Both the position numbers and the translations under genes were made by a program. Positions 40,547-49,757 of a stretch of DNA of 64,000 nt are shown in pieces. The stretch is from positions 186,001-250,000 of the forward strand of contig NZ_BOOB01000018.1 in NCBI RefSeq assembly GCF_016863015.1, written 5' to 3'. The notes under the pieces are model-generated. The model ran no database searches. It saw only the letters and a list, made by a program, of their open reading frames with translations, and was not told the origin of the DNA. The number at the start of each line of letters is the position of its first letter. Position 1 is the stretch's first letter. The stretch is from Microbispora amethystogenes (lineage in GTDB: Bacteria > Actinomycetota > Actinomycetes > Streptosporangiales > Streptosporangiaceae).

Positions 40547-41998
40547 ATGGACATTGCCATTGACGACGCGTTATACGCCGTGAGGCAGTCGACGGACCGG
40601 GCCGGTTGGCCGCGCCGCCACGTCCGCGTGATGCTGGTGGGCGACGTGGCCTGTGGTGCGGTGTCCGTCCTGGGCGTCCTCGGGGTCAGGCTCCTGCTGG
40701 GCGAGGCCGGGACGTGGGAGAGCGCGCTCGCGGCGTCGCTGGTCGTCGCCTGGCCGCTGGTCGTGGCCCTGATCGGCGGATACGACACCCGTCACCTCGG
40801 GGACGGCGCCGAGGAGTACCGCAAGGTCCTCCACGCCACCGCCGCCCTCGCCTCGGTCGTCGCGATCTCCGCGTACCTCACCCAGACCCTCCTGGCCCGC
40901 AGCTACGTCATGGTCGCCATCCCGCTCGCCGGCCTGTGCTGCCTTCTCCTCCGGTACGGCCTGCGCAAGCGGCTGCACCGGCGGCGCCGGGCCGGAGAGT
41001 GCCTGCGGCGGGTCGTCGTGGTGGGCCACTGGGGCTCGGTGCTGGAACTGCACGCCCAGCTGAGCCGGCAGCGTCACCACGGCATGCGCATCGTCGCGGC
41101 GTGCGTCCCGCCGGAACAGCACATGGACCTGCCCGCCCAGTTCGACGGCTTCCCGGTCCTCGGCGACTTCTCCGACGTCGCCGAGGTGGTGGAGCGGGTG
41201 GGCGCCGACACGGTCGCCGTGCTCTCCTGCCCCGAGCTGGACGGATCGATGCTGCGCCGCCTGACGTGGCAGCTGGAGGAGACGGGCACCGAGCTCTACG
41301 TCGCCTCCGCGCTCATGGAGGTGGCCGGGCCGAGGATCAGCATCCGCCCGGTCGCCGGGCTGCCCCTGCTCCACGTCGCCCACCCCGACCTGCGGGGAGG
41401 CAAGCAGCTCGTCAAGAGCGTCTTCGACCGGGTGGTCGCGGCGCTGATCCTGATCGTGATCCTGCCGGTGCTGCTGACGATCGGCCTGGTGATCAGGGTG
41501 ACCAGCGGCGGGCCGGTCCTGTTCCGGCAGCCCCGCGTCGGCAAGGACGGCAGGCTGTTCGTGCTCTACAAGTTCCGGACGATGGTGCGGAACGCCGAGG
41601 CCGTCAAGCACGAGCTCACGCAGCGCGACGCCGGGAACGGCGTGCTGTTCAAGATGCGCAAGGACCCGAGGGTGACACCGGTCGGAGGGGTGCTGCGCCG
41701 CTACTCCCTCGACGAGCTCACCCAGCTCCTCAACGTGCTGCGCGGTGAGATGTCCCTCGTGGGCCCCCGCCCGCCGCTGCCGGAGGAGGTGGCGCAGTAC
41801 GGCGACGACGTGCGGCGGCGCCTGCTGGTCAAGCCCGGCATGACGGGCCTGTGGCAGGTGAGCGGCAGGTCCGAGCTGTCCTGGGAGGAGTCGGTCCGGC
41901 TCGACCTGCGCTACGTCGAGAACTGGTCGCTCATCATGGACCTGCAGATCCTCTGGAAGACATGGGCGGCGGTCGTCGGCGGGGAAGGGGCCTACTAG
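40547..41998 (+). CDS. Polyprenyl glycosylphosphotransferase (initiating enzyme of polysaccharide synthesis), 483 aa
   Basis: N-terminal four to five membrane spans (about 25-130), a central CoA-binding-like domain (RRVVVVGHWGSVLELHAQLS), a re-entrant/last span (VAALILIVILPVLLTIGLVI) and the catalytic bacterial sugar transferase domain. The latter shows LYKFRTMVRNAEAVK, DELTQLLNVLRGEMSLVGPR and KPGMTGLWQVSGRSELSWEE. It transfers sugar-1-phosphate from a nucleotide sugar to undecaprenyl phosphate, the first step of repeat-unit assembly. The C-terminus is normal and full length. Confidence 0.95.
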   Translation: MDIAIDDALYAVRQSTDRAGWPRRHVRVMLVGDVACGAVSVLGVLGVRLLLGEAGTWESALAASLVVAWPLVVALIGGYDTRHLGDGAEEYRKVLHATAALASVVAISAYLTQTLLARSYVMVAIPLAGLCCLLLRYGLRKRLHRRRRAGECLRRVVVVGHWGSVLELHAQLSRQRHHGMRIVAACVPPEQHMDLPAQFDGFPVLGDFSDVAEVVERVGADTVAVLSCPELDGSMLRRLTWQLEETGTELYVASALMEVAGPRISIRPVAGLPLLHVAHPDLRGGKQLVKSVFDRVVAALILIVILPVLLTIGLVIRVTSGGPVLFRQPRVGKDGRLFVLYKFRTMVRNAEAVKHELTQRDAGNGVLFKMRKDPRVTPVGGVLRRYSLDELTQLLNVLRGEMSLVGPRPPLPEEVAQYGDDVRRRLLVKPGMTGLWQVSGRSELSWEESVRLDLRYVENWSLIMDLQILWKTWAAVVGGEGAY

Positions 41999-42053
41999 TG
42001 CGCCTGCTGGTGCCGCGACGCGACGAGGCGACGACCGGCGGGAGGGGCCCCAG

Positions 42054-43121
42054 GTGAAGGCGCTCGTGCTGGCGGGCGGATCGGGCACGCGGCTGCGGCC
42101 CATCACGAACACCTCGGCCAAGCAGCTCGTGCCGGTCGCCAACAAGCCGGTGCTCTTCTACGGCCTTGAGGCGATCGCCGCCGCCGGCATCCGGGAGGTC
42201 GGCATCGTCGTGGGCGGCACCCACGCCGAGATCGAGGCCGCCGTCGGAGACGGGCGGGAGCTCGGTCTGGAGGTGACCTACCTGCGGCAGGAGGCCCCGC
42301 TCGGGCTCGCCCACGCCGTGCTCATCGCCACCGACTACCTGGGTGACGACGACTTCGTCATGTACCTCGGGGACAACTTCATCGTCGGGGGGATCACCGA
42401 GATAGTCCGCCGCTTCGCCGCCGACCGGCCCGCGGCCCAGATCATGCTGACCCGCGTGCCCGATCCACGGCAGTTCGGGGTCGCCGAACTCGGCCCCGGC
42501 GGGCGCGTGGTGGGCCTGGAGGAGAAACCGGAGACGCCGAAGAGCGACCTCGCCCTGGTCGGCGTCTACCTCTTCACCCCGGCGGTGCACCGGGCCGTGG
42601 CCGAGCTCAAGCCGTCGCGGCGGGGCGAGCTGGAGATCACCGACGCCATCCAGTGGCTGATCGACGAGGGACACCGGGTGGAGTCGACGGTGATCTCCGG
42701 ATACTGGAAGGACACCGGGAACGTCTCCGACATGCTGGAGGTCAACAGGCTCGTGCTGGAGAGCCTCGAACCGGCCGTCCGCGGCCGGGCCGACGAGGCC
42801 AGCGAGCTGATCGGCCGGGTCGTGATCGAGGACGGCGCGCTGGTGACCGGGTCGCGCATCGTCGGTCCCGTCGTCATCGGCGCGGGCACCCGGGTCACGG
42901 ACTCCTACGTGGGCCCGTTCACCTCCATCGGCGCCGACTGCGTCGTCGAGGACAGCGAGATAGAGTATTCGATCGTGCTGTCCCGGTCCTCGATCACCGG
43001 CGTACGCCGGGTGGAGGCCTCTCTGATCGGCCACGATGTGGAGGTCACCCCGGCCCCCAACACGCCCCGGGCACATCGGCTCGTGCTCGGCGACCACAGT
43101 AAGGTGCAGATCTCATCGTGA
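42054..43121 (+). CDS. rfbA: Glucose-1-phosphate thymidylyltransferase, long form, 355 aa
   Basis: GTG start. LVLAGGSGTRLRPITNTSAK and QLVPVANKPVLFYGLEAI are the nucleotide and sugar-phosphate binding signatures; DFVMYLGDNFIVGG holds the metal-binding Asp. After about residue 240 a left-handed beta-helix (VIEDGALVTGSRIVGPVVIG) makes this the long RmlA type found in actinomycete deoxysugar pathways. It makes dTDP-glucose. The stop overlaps the rfbB start by four bases. Confidence 0.93.
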   Translation: MKALVLAGGSGTRLRPITNTSAKQLVPVANKPVLFYGLEAIAAAGIREVGIVVGGTHAEIEAAVGDGRELGLEVTYLRQEAPLGLAHAVLIATDYLGDDDFVMYLGDNFIVGGITEIVRRFAADRPAAQIMLTRVPDPRQFGVAELGPGGRVVGLEEKPETPKSDLALVGVYLFTPAVHRAVAELKPSRRGELEITDAIQWLIDEGHRVESTVISGYWKDTGNVSDMLEVNRLVLESLEPAVRGRADEASELIGRVVIEDGALVTGSRIVGPVVIGAGTRVTDSYVGPFTSIGADCVVEDSEIEYSIVLSRSSITGVRRVEASLIGHDVEVTPAPNTPRAHRLVLGDHSKVQISS

Positions 43122-44086
43122 GGGTCCTCGTCACGGGCGGGGCCGGCTTCATCGGCTCGCACTACGTCCGCACCCTGGTTTCCGGCGGCTATCCCGTGTT
43201 CGCCGGGGCCCGTGTCACCGTGCTCGACAAGCTCACCTACGCGGGCAACCTCGCCAACCTGGAGCCCGTCTCCGGGGGGTTCGACTTCGTCCACGGGGAC
43301 GTGTGCGACGCCGCGCTGCTCGCCGAGGTCGTTCCCGGGCACGATGTCGTCGTGCACTTCGCGGCGGAGTCGCACGTCGACCGCTCCATCGACAGCGCCG
43401 CCGAGTTCGTCCGGACCAACGTGCTCGGGACGCAGGCGCTCATGCAGGCGTGCCTGGACGCGGGTGTGTCCAGGGTCGTGCACGTGTCCACCGACGAGGT
43501 CTACGGCTCGATCGAGACCGGCTCCTGGGACGAGGAGGCGCCCCTGCGTCCCCGCTCGCCGTACTCGGCGTCGAAGGCGGGCGCCGACCACGTCGCCCGG
43601 GCGTACGGCGTCACCCACGGCCTGCCAGTGATGATCACGCGCTGCGGGAACAACTACGGTCCCTACCAGTACCCCGAGAAGCTCGTGCCGTTCTTCGTCA
43701 CGCGGCTCATCCGGGGAGAGAAGGTCCCGTTGTACGGCGACGGCGGCAACGTCCGGGACTGGGTCCACGTCGAGGACCACTGCCGGGGCATCCAGCTCGT
43801 GGCCGAGCGCGGCGCGGCGGGCGAGACCTACCACGTCGCCGGGACGGCGGAGCTGGCCAACAAGGAGCTGACGATCCGTCTGCTGGAGGCGTTCGGATAC
43901 GGCTGGGACATGGTCGAGCACGTGCCCGACCGGAAGGGTCACGACCGGCGTTACTCGCTGAGCGACGCCAAGATCCGGGCGCTCGGCTACGAGCCGTCCG
44001 TCGGCTTCGACGACGGGCTCAGGGACACCATCGCCTGGTACTCCGGCAACCCCGATTGGTGGACGCCCCTGCTCGGGGAGCACTGA
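43118..44086 (+). CDS. rfbB: dTDP-glucose 4,6-dehydratase, 322 aa
   Basis: GTG overlapping rfbA. RVLVTGGAGFIGSHYVRTLV is the NAD-binding motif, VHVSTDEVYGSIETGSW includes the catalytic Thr-Asp-Glu, and YSASKAGADH the YxxxK pair. FGYGWDMVEHVPDRKGHDRR matches the C-terminal sugar-binding region. It converts dTDP-glucose to dTDP-4-keto-6-deoxyglucose. rfbD starts within its stop codon (TGATG). Confidence 0.95.
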   Translation: MRVLVTGGAGFIGSHYVRTLVSGGYPVFAGARVTVLDKLTYAGNLANLEPVSGGFDFVHGDVCDAALLAEVVPGHDVVVHFAAESHVDRSIDSAAEFVRTNVLGTQALMQACLDAGVSRVVHVSTDEVYGSIETGSWDEEAPLRPRSPYSASKAGADHVARAYGVTHGLPVMITRCGNNYGPYQYPEKLVPFFVTRLIRGEKVPLYGDGGNVRDWVHVEDHCRGIQLVAERGAAGETYHVAGTAELANKELTIRLLEAFGYGWDMVEHVPDRKGHDRRYSLSDAKIRALGYEPSVGFDDGLRDTIAWYSGNPDWWTPLLGEH

Positions 44087-44922
44087 TGCGCTGGCTGGTC
44101 ACGGGTGGCGGCGGCATGCTCGCCACCGACCTGGTACGGCGGGCCGACGGCGAGGTCGTCGCGCCGAAACGGGCGGAGCTCGACATCCGCGATCCCGCGG
44201 CGGTGCGCGACTGGGTGCTCGGCCACCGTCCGGAGGTGGTGGTGAACTGCGCGGCCTGGACCGGCGTGGACGACGCGGAGCACCACGAGGACGAGGCGAT
44301 GGCGGTGAACGGCCACGCCGTCCGCGAGCTCGCCGCCCACGCGGCCGAGGCCGGCGCGCGCTTCGTCCAGATCTCGACCGACTACGTGTTCCCGGGGGAC
44401 GCCCGTGAGCCCGTTCCCGAGGACGCCGCGACCGCCCCGCTCAACGCGTACGGACGGACCAAGCTCGCGGGGGAGCGCGCGGCGCTGGAGCACGGCGGCC
44501 ACGTCGTGCGCACCGCCTGGCTGTACGGCGACGCCGGGCCGAACTTCGTCCGCACGATGATCCGGCTGGCCGGGGAGCGGGAGACGGTCGACGTGGTGGA
44601 CGACCAGCACGGCCAGCCCACCTGGACCACCGACCTCGCCGACCAGGTGATCCGGCTGGTCCGCGCGTCCGCCCCGCCGGGGATCTATCACGGCACCAAC
44701 GCCGGCCGCACGACCTGGTACGGCCTGGCCCGCGAGGTCTTCACGCTGCTCGGCGCCGACCCCGGCCGGGTGCGCCCGGTGAGCAGCGCCGCCTTCCCGA
44801 GGCCCGCGCGCCGTCCGGAGTTCAGCGTGCTGTCGCACGCCGGGTGGGCGAAGGCGGGGCTGCCCGCGATGCGGGACTGGCGCGAGGCGCTGCACGCCGC
44901 CTGGCCCGGCCTCCGGCCGTAA
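44086..44922 (+). CDS. rfbD: dTDP-4-dehydrorhamnose reductase, 278 aa
   Basis: ATG overlapping the rfbB stop by one base. WLVTGGGGMLATDLVRRADG (NADPH motif), VNCAAWTGVDDAEHHEDEAM, FVQISTDYVFPGD and YGRTKLAGE (YxxxK) identify RmlD. It makes dTDP-L-rhamnose as the last step. The 3,5-epimerase rfbC needed between rfbB and rfbD lies at 60052-60648, at the far end of the locus. Confidence 0.95.
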   Translation: MRWLVTGGGGMLATDLVRRADGEVVAPKRAELDIRDPAAVRDWVLGHRPEVVVNCAAWTGVDDAEHHEDEAMAVNGHAVRELAAHAAEAGARFVQISTDYVFPGDAREPVPEDAATAPLNAYGRTKLAGERAALEHGGHVVRTAWLYGDAGPNFVRTMIRLAGERETVDVVDDQHGQPTWTTDLADQVIRLVRASAPPGIYHGTNAGRTTWYGLAREVFTLLGADPGRVRPVSSAAFPRPARRPEFSVLSHAGWAKAGLPAMRDWREALHAAWPGLRP

Positions 44923-44994
44923 CAATCTGAGCCGTGGAATCTGCGCCGTGACGCGGCGAGCGGTGCCCCGGGCCCCTCGGGCCGGGCGAGCATG

Positions 44995-46203
44995 TCACCG
45001 CTTCGAGTTGCGCGCCTCCGCGCTGATGTCGACGATCCGCAGCTCCTCGTCGTCCACGTTGTAGGCGAGCAGCGCGTTGCGGTCGTAGACCGCCGTGCTG
45101 TCCTCCTCCTCGTCCAGGCCGTTCAAACCGTTCACCCCGTTGGCGGCGTTCATGCCGTTCGCGCCGTTCACGACGGAGCCGTTGCGCGCCGGACCGGACG
45201 ACATCGACGAGGACGAACCCGGGCCGCCCGATCCGGAGGAGAGGCTGGAGGACGCGGCTGAGGATGCCCCCGAGGACGTGGAGGACGACGGCGCGGCGGT
45301 CAGCGCCTTGGCGGTCAGCCGCGTCGGCTGGGCCTTGGCGAGCAGGATGCGCCGCGGGCGCTTGCGCCGTCCCGTGCCCATCGTGGCGCGGGCGACCCGG
45401 GTGATGGGGTTGGTCGCCCGGAGGAAGGCGATCACGACGGCGATGATGATGCCGAGCGCCAGCCCGATCGCGGAGTTCCTCGGCAGCTTGCTGGGCGAGA
45501 TCCGCAGCGGGTTGGCCTGGTCGACGAACCGGACACCGTCGTTGTACGTCGCCAGGTCGATCTGGGCGTCGCTCTCCTTCAGCTGGAGCTGCACGAGGGC
45601 CTCGGTGAGCGAGGTCGCGACGCCGCTCCCGGGAGCGGCCTTCTTCAGGCTGTTGCGGATCTGGAGCTCGGTGGCCCTAATGCTCTTGACCAGCTTGGCC
45701 TGGTCGGCCTTGGCGGTCTCCGCGGTCAGGCTCTGGTACGCCTCGACCACGGCGTTGGCGATGTTCGCGGCGATCCTGTCGGTCTTCGCCGCCGCCTGCA
45801 CCTCGATGATCCCGCCGCTCGACCCCGGGCTCGCCTGGACGTTCTCGCGCAGGGTCTCCAGGTCGATCTGGTACGACTGCCGGGTCTCCAGGAGCTCCTT
45901 GGCGCGCCCGAGGACCTTCGCCGACTGTGTGTACGCCGCCCGCTGGGCGGTGTAGGCGATGAAGCTGCTGTCGGAGGAGACGCCCTGCCGGAGGAACGAC
46001 GTGCTGCGCGGGTCGGTCACGGCGAACCGCGCGGTCGCCGTGGCGCCGTTGAGCAGCACCAGCGTCGCACCGGCCGCGGCCAGCCCGGACAAGATGATGA
46101 TCAGGAGCGAGGACCAGCGATACCGCCAGACGGCCTCCAGGAGTCCGACTTCGGGCAGGACCTCCTCGGACTCCTCGCTCACCACTTCCCCGTTACCTCC
46201 CAC
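44995..46203 (-). CDS. Wzz-like polysaccharide chain-length/co-polymerase protein, 402 aa
   Basis: GTG at 46203, six bases after AAAGGGG. Two spans (SLLIIILSGLAAAGATLVLL near 33-52 and AIGLALGIIIAVVIAFLRA near 246-264) bracket a helical periplasm-facing domain, as in Wzz/CapA proteins. The C-terminal cytoplasmic tail of about 130 residues has no kinase motif. It is basic at first, then Ser/Gly-rich with an Asn-Gly repeat, and ends in a well-ordered STAVYDRNALLAYNVDDEEL. It probably sets polymer length with the Wzy protein. Confidence 0.75.
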   Translation of the reverse strand: MGGNGEVVSEESEEVLPEVGLLEAVWRYRWSSLLIIILSGLAAAGATLVLLNGATATARFAVTDPRSTSFLRQGVSSDSSFIAYTAQRAAYTQSAKVLGRAKELLETRQSYQIDLETLRENVQASPGSSGGIIEVQAAAKTDRIAANIANAVVEAYQSLTAETAKADQAKLVKSIRATELQIRNSLKKAAPGSGVATSLTEALVQLQLKESDAQIDLATYNDGVRFVDQANPLRISPSKLPRNSAIGLALGIIIAVVIAFLRATNPITRVARATMGTGRRKRPRRILLAKAQPTRLTAKALTAAPSSSTSSGASSAASSSLSSGSGGPGSSSSMSSGPARNGSVVNGANGMNAANGVNGLNGLDEEEDSTAVYDRNALLAYNVDDEELRIVDISAEARNSKR

Positions 46204-46222
46204 GCTTTTCCCCTTTCGAAGT

Positions 46223-47338
46223 CTAGGCAGAGGTATGCGACGCGGAAAGGACGCGAGCCGTTTCCTTGTGGTAACGCGTCAGCGCAAAACGGTCACACGC
46301 GTCCTCCCGTCCCGCCCGTGCCATCGTCAGGGCGCGCGGCCAGTCGCCCAGCAGTTCTTCTATCGCGTCCGCGAGCGCGGCGGGATCGCCGGGAGGCACC
46401 AGCAGCCCCGTCTCGCCCGGCCGGACGATCTCGGCGAGTCCCTGGACCTCGCTCGCCACCACCGGCCGGCCCGCGAGCATGCCCTCCACCGCGACGTTGC
46501 CGAACGGCTCCTCGCGGGAGGGCACCAGCACGATGTCGGCGTCGGCCAGGAAGGGCGCGACCACGTCCTGGAACCCGGCGAACTCGACCTCCTCGCCGGC
46601 GATCGACCTGAGCTCCTCCTCGAACCACTCGTAGCCCGGGAAGACGGCGCCGACGAGCGTGAGCCGCACCGCGCGGCCGCGCTCGCGCAGCAGCGCGGCG
46701 GCCCGTACGGCGACGTCGGTGCCCTTGCGGGGGGAGAGCCTGCCCACGAGCACGAGCCGGCCCTCGGGTGTCTCCCGCGGCGGTGTCGCGTCACCGCGGT
46801 CGGGCACCCCGTTGTAGATCACTCGCACCCGGTCGGGGCGCACCCCCGCCGTGGTCAGGGTGCGCAGGCACGCCTCGCTGTTGGCCACTGTCAGATGGGC
46901 GAGCCGTACGGGGGCGGTGAGCAGACGCCGCACCAAGGGGGAGAGGTTCTGCTCGGCCTCGTGGGCGTGGCAGATCACCCGGACTCCCGCCAGGCGGCCG
47001 GCCACGATCCACAGCGGGATGGTGATCGTGCTCACGTACAGCACCGGCGGACGCGTCCGCCGGAGCAGCGCGACCATGCGCGGCAGGACGGTGAGCGTAC
47101 GCCAGGCGAGCGACAGCAGGCCCCCGGGAGACAGCAGGGACTTGCGCAGCACGGGGACGGGCAGGAAGGCGATCTCGGCGCCCGCCGCCCTCAGGCGTTC
47201 GGTAAGCGGTCCGTCAACCGGTAGGACAAAAAGGACACGATGCGTATTTATGACCGAATTCACCGATTCGAGCACCATGCGGTCAGACCCATATAAATCT
47301 GGTGACGGATGTGCGATTACCACTCGATCCTTATCCAA
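46223..47338 (-). CDS. GT4-family glycosyltransferase, 371 aa
   Basis: Start uncertain: TTG 47338 with GGGG five bases upstream, or GTG 47323. VVIAHPSPDLYGSDRMVLES is the N-terminal glycine-loop region. VNGVPDR-type donor region INYGVP precedes RLVLVGRLSPRKGTDVAVRA. SREEPFGNVAVEGMLAGRPV is the EX7E motif of retaining GT-B enzymes. It probably adds a sugar of the repeat unit at the membrane. It is 19 bases after the Wzz-like start and divergent from the next glycosyltransferase. Confidence 0.85.
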   Translation of the reverse strand: MDKDRVVIAHPSPDLYGSDRMVLESVNSVINTHRVLFVLPVDGPLTERLRAAGAEIAFLPVPVLRKSLLSPGGLLSLAWRTLTVLPRMVALLRRTRPPVLYVSTITIPLWIVAGRLAGVRVICHAHEAEQNLSPLVRRLLTAPVRLAHLTVANSEACLRTLTTAGVRPDRVRVIYNGVPDRGDATPPRETPEGRLVLVGRLSPRKGTDVAVRAAALLRERGRAVRLTLVGAVFPGYEWFEEELRSIAGEEVEFAGFQDVVAPFLADADIVLVPSREEPFGNVAVEGMLAGRPVVASEVQGLAEIVRPGETGLLVPPGDPAALADAIEELLGDWPRALTMARAGREDACDRFALTRYHKETARVLSASHTSA

Positions 47339-47403
47339 GTAATCCCCATCCCGAGGTATGGTTCTCACGATTTTCGCACACACTTGATGGGGGCCAGGAC
47401 TCG

Positions 47404-48513
47404 ATGGAGGGCCGGTTGCGAATCGCGATGATCGGCACGAGAGGGGTCCCCGCCCGTTACGGCGGGTTCGAGACCGCGGTGGAGGAAATAGGCACGCGCC
47501 TGGTCGAGGCGGGACACGAGGTGCGCGTCTACTGCCGTTCGGGCGGTGAGCGGATGCGCGAGTACCGGGGGATGCGCCTGGTCCACCTGCCGGCCGTCCG
47601 TCACAAAGTGCTCGAAACCCTGAGCCACACGGCCCTGTCGGTCGGGCACCTGCTCGGGCGGCGCACCGACGTGGCGCTGGTCTTCAACGCGGCCAACTCG
47701 CCGCTGCTGCCCCTCGTGCGGGCCGCCCGCATCCCCGTCGCCACCCACGTCGACGGCCTGGAGTGGAAGCGCGCCAAGTGGAACGGAACCGGCCGCAGGT
47801 ACTACCTCGTCGCCGAACGCCTCGCGGTGCGCTGGTCCGACGAGATCATCGCGGACGCCAGAGGGATCCAGGACTACTACCGGGAACGTTACAAAACCGC
47901 GAGCGTGATGATCCCGTACGGCGCGCCCGTGCAGGAGGCCGTCGACGAGGAGGTCCTGCGCGCCGCCGGATACGAGCCCGGCCGCTACCACCTCGTGGTC
48001 GCCCGGTTCGAGCCGGAGAACCACGTCGACCTCATCGTGGAGGGCTACACGCGGAGCGCCGCGACCTACCCCCTGGTGGTCGTCGGGTCGGCGCCGTACG
48101 CCGCGGAGTACACGCGCGGGATCGAGCGCCTGGCCGAGGCCGACCCGCGGGTGACGCTGACCGGCGGGATCTGGGACCAGCGCCTGCTCGACGCGCTCTA
48201 CGCGGGGGCGGCGACCTACCTGCACGGCCACTCCGTCGGCGGCACCAACCCCTCCCTGCTGCGGGCCATGGGCGCCGGCGCCCCGGTGGTCGCCTACGAC
48301 GTGAACTTCAACCGGGAGGTGCTCGGCGACACCGGTGAGTTCTTCGCCGACGCCGCGTCGCTGGCGAAGGCCGTGGAGGACGCGGAGGCCGACCCGGCGA
48401 GGGGACGGGCCCGGGGCGACGCCGCCCGTGAGCGGGCCCGCACCGAGTACACCTGGGACGACGTGGCCGCACGCTACGAGGCCCTGTGCCGCGACCTGCT
48501 CGCGAAGCGGTAG
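47404..48513 (+). CDS. DUF1972 domain-containing glycosyltransferase (rhamnosyltransferase-like), 369 aa
   Basis: ATG at 47404 with CAGGA upstream. RIAMIGTRGVPARYGGFETA and VEEIGTRLVEAGHEVRVYC are the hallmark of DUF1972. THVDGLEWKRAKWN and SEEII-like RWSDEIIADARGIQDYYRER follow, and the GT1 part has VVARFEPENHVDLIVEGY. Related enzymes add rhamnose to polysaccharide. That fits the rhamnose genes here, but the donor is inference. The flippase GTG begins three bases after its stop. Confidence 0.85.
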   Translation: MEGRLRIAMIGTRGVPARYGGFETAVEEIGTRLVEAGHEVRVYCRSGGERMREYRGMRLVHLPAVRHKVLETLSHTALSVGHLLGRRTDVALVFNAANSPLLPLVRAARIPVATHVDGLEWKRAKWNGTGRRYYLVAERLAVRWSDEIIADARGIQDYYRERYKTASVMIPYGAPVQEAVDEEVLRAAGYEPGRYHLVVARFEPENHVDLIVEGYTRSAATYPLVVVGSAPYAAEYTRGIERLAEADPRVTLTGGIWDQRLLDALYAGAATYLHGHSVGGTNPSLLRAMGAGAPVVAYDVNFNREVLGDTGEFFADAASLAKAVEDAEADPARGRARGDAARERARTEYTWDDVAARYEALCRDLLAKR

Positions 48514-48515
48514 CG

Positions 48516-49757
48516 GTGCGGCGGATCCTGGGGGCGGGCGGCGCTGTGCTCGCCCAGGTCATCACGGCGGTCGGCAGCCTGCTGCTGCAACTCATCGCGG
48601 CCCGGGAGCTTGGGGCCGCCGGCTTCGCGGCCTTCACCCTGCTCAACGGGGCGCTCGTGGTGATGGCGACCCTGCACACGGCCTGGGTGGGCGACTCGCT
48701 GACCGTCCTCGACCGCTTCGACCCCCGGGTGCGGGCGGGCCTGTTCGTCTCGCTGCTGGGCACGCTCGCCCTCGGCGCGGTAGTGGGAACGGTCCTGGCG
48801 CTCGCCTTCGGCGCGCTCCCCGGCGCCCGGACGCTGTTGTTCGGGCTCCTCGTGGTGGTGTGGCTGGCCGAGGACACCGGCCGCCGGCTGCTCGCCGCGC
48901 GGATGGAGTTCGCCCGGCTGGCCCGCAACGACGGCCTGCATCTCCTGACCACCTGCGTGGTGCTGGTGATCGTGCACGTGACGGCCGGGATCGACCTGGA
49001 GTGGCTGCTCGTGGCCATGGCCGCGGGCTGCGTGGTGTCGATCTTCCTGGTGCTGCTGCAGGCGCCGCGCGAGGAACTGGCGCTGCCCCCGCTCAGGGGC
49101 GCCGACGTCCGCGGGGTCGGCGTCTTCGCGGCGTGGCGCGCGGCCCAGGCGGTGCTGCGGCCCACGACGCTGCTGCTCGCCCGGATCGCCATCGCGGCCC
49201 TCGTCTCCAGCACCGCCCTCGCCGCCACCGAGGCCGCGCGCCTGCTGCTCGCCCCCACGCTCACGCTCATCAACGGAGTCGGCGGTTTCCTGCTGCCGCG
49301 CATGGTCAGGCTCAGGGAGGCCGGCCACCCGCTGCGGGCGCGGCTCGCGCTCACCGCGTCGGTCGCGCTGACGTCCGTCTCCGCGGTCAGCGCGCTCGTG
49401 GCGGTGCTGCTCACCGGGCCGCTCGAACACCTCATCACGGCCGGCCGGTTCGACGTCGACCCGGTGACGGTCGCCGGGTGGGGCGCCTACTGCGTCAGCA
49501 TCGCGGCCACGATGCCGGTGAGCCTGCTCGCCACCGCCTACCGTCACTCGCGGCTGGTGTTCGAGGTACGGCTGATCGAGTCGGTCATCGGGCTCGCCGT
49601 ACTGGCCGTCATGCTCCTGTGGCGGCCCGATCTCGTCGGTCTCGCGCCCTTCTACATCGGCACCGGCGGAGTGGTCACGTCCGTCGTCCTGGTGATCCGC
49701 CTGCACGCCCTCCGATCGGAAACCGGTCCTCATGTTCCTGTCAAAGCTGATCGTTAG
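48516..49757 (+). CDS. Wzx-like polysaccharide flippase, 413 aa
   Basis: GTG at 48516, directly after the glycosyltransferase stop. About twelve membrane spans without loops of note; the first (GAVLAQVITAVGSLLLQLIA, then ARELGAAGFAAFTLLNGAL) matches the MVF/Wzx pattern. It should carry the lipid-linked repeat unit across the membrane. Length is normal for the family. The following gene starts inside it. Confidence 0.8.
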   Translation: MRRILGAGGAVLAQVITAVGSLLLQLIAARELGAAGFAAFTLLNGALVVMATLHTAWVGDSLTVLDRFDPRVRAGLFVSLLGTLALGAVVGTVLALAFGALPGARTLLFGLLVVVWLAEDTGRRLLAARMEFARLARNDGLHLLTTCVVLVIVHVTAGIDLEWLLVAMAAGCVVSIFLVLLQAPREELALPPLRGADVRGVGVFAAWRAAQAVLRPTTLLLARIAIAALVSSTALAATEAARLLLAPTLTLINGVGGFLLPRMVRLREAGHPLRARLALTASVALTSVSAVSALVAVLLTGPLEHLITAGRFDVDPVTVAGWGAYCVSIAATMPVSLLATAYRHSRLVFEVRLIESVIGLAVLAVMLLWRPDLVGLAPFYIGTGGVVTSVVLVIRLHALRSETGPHVPVKADR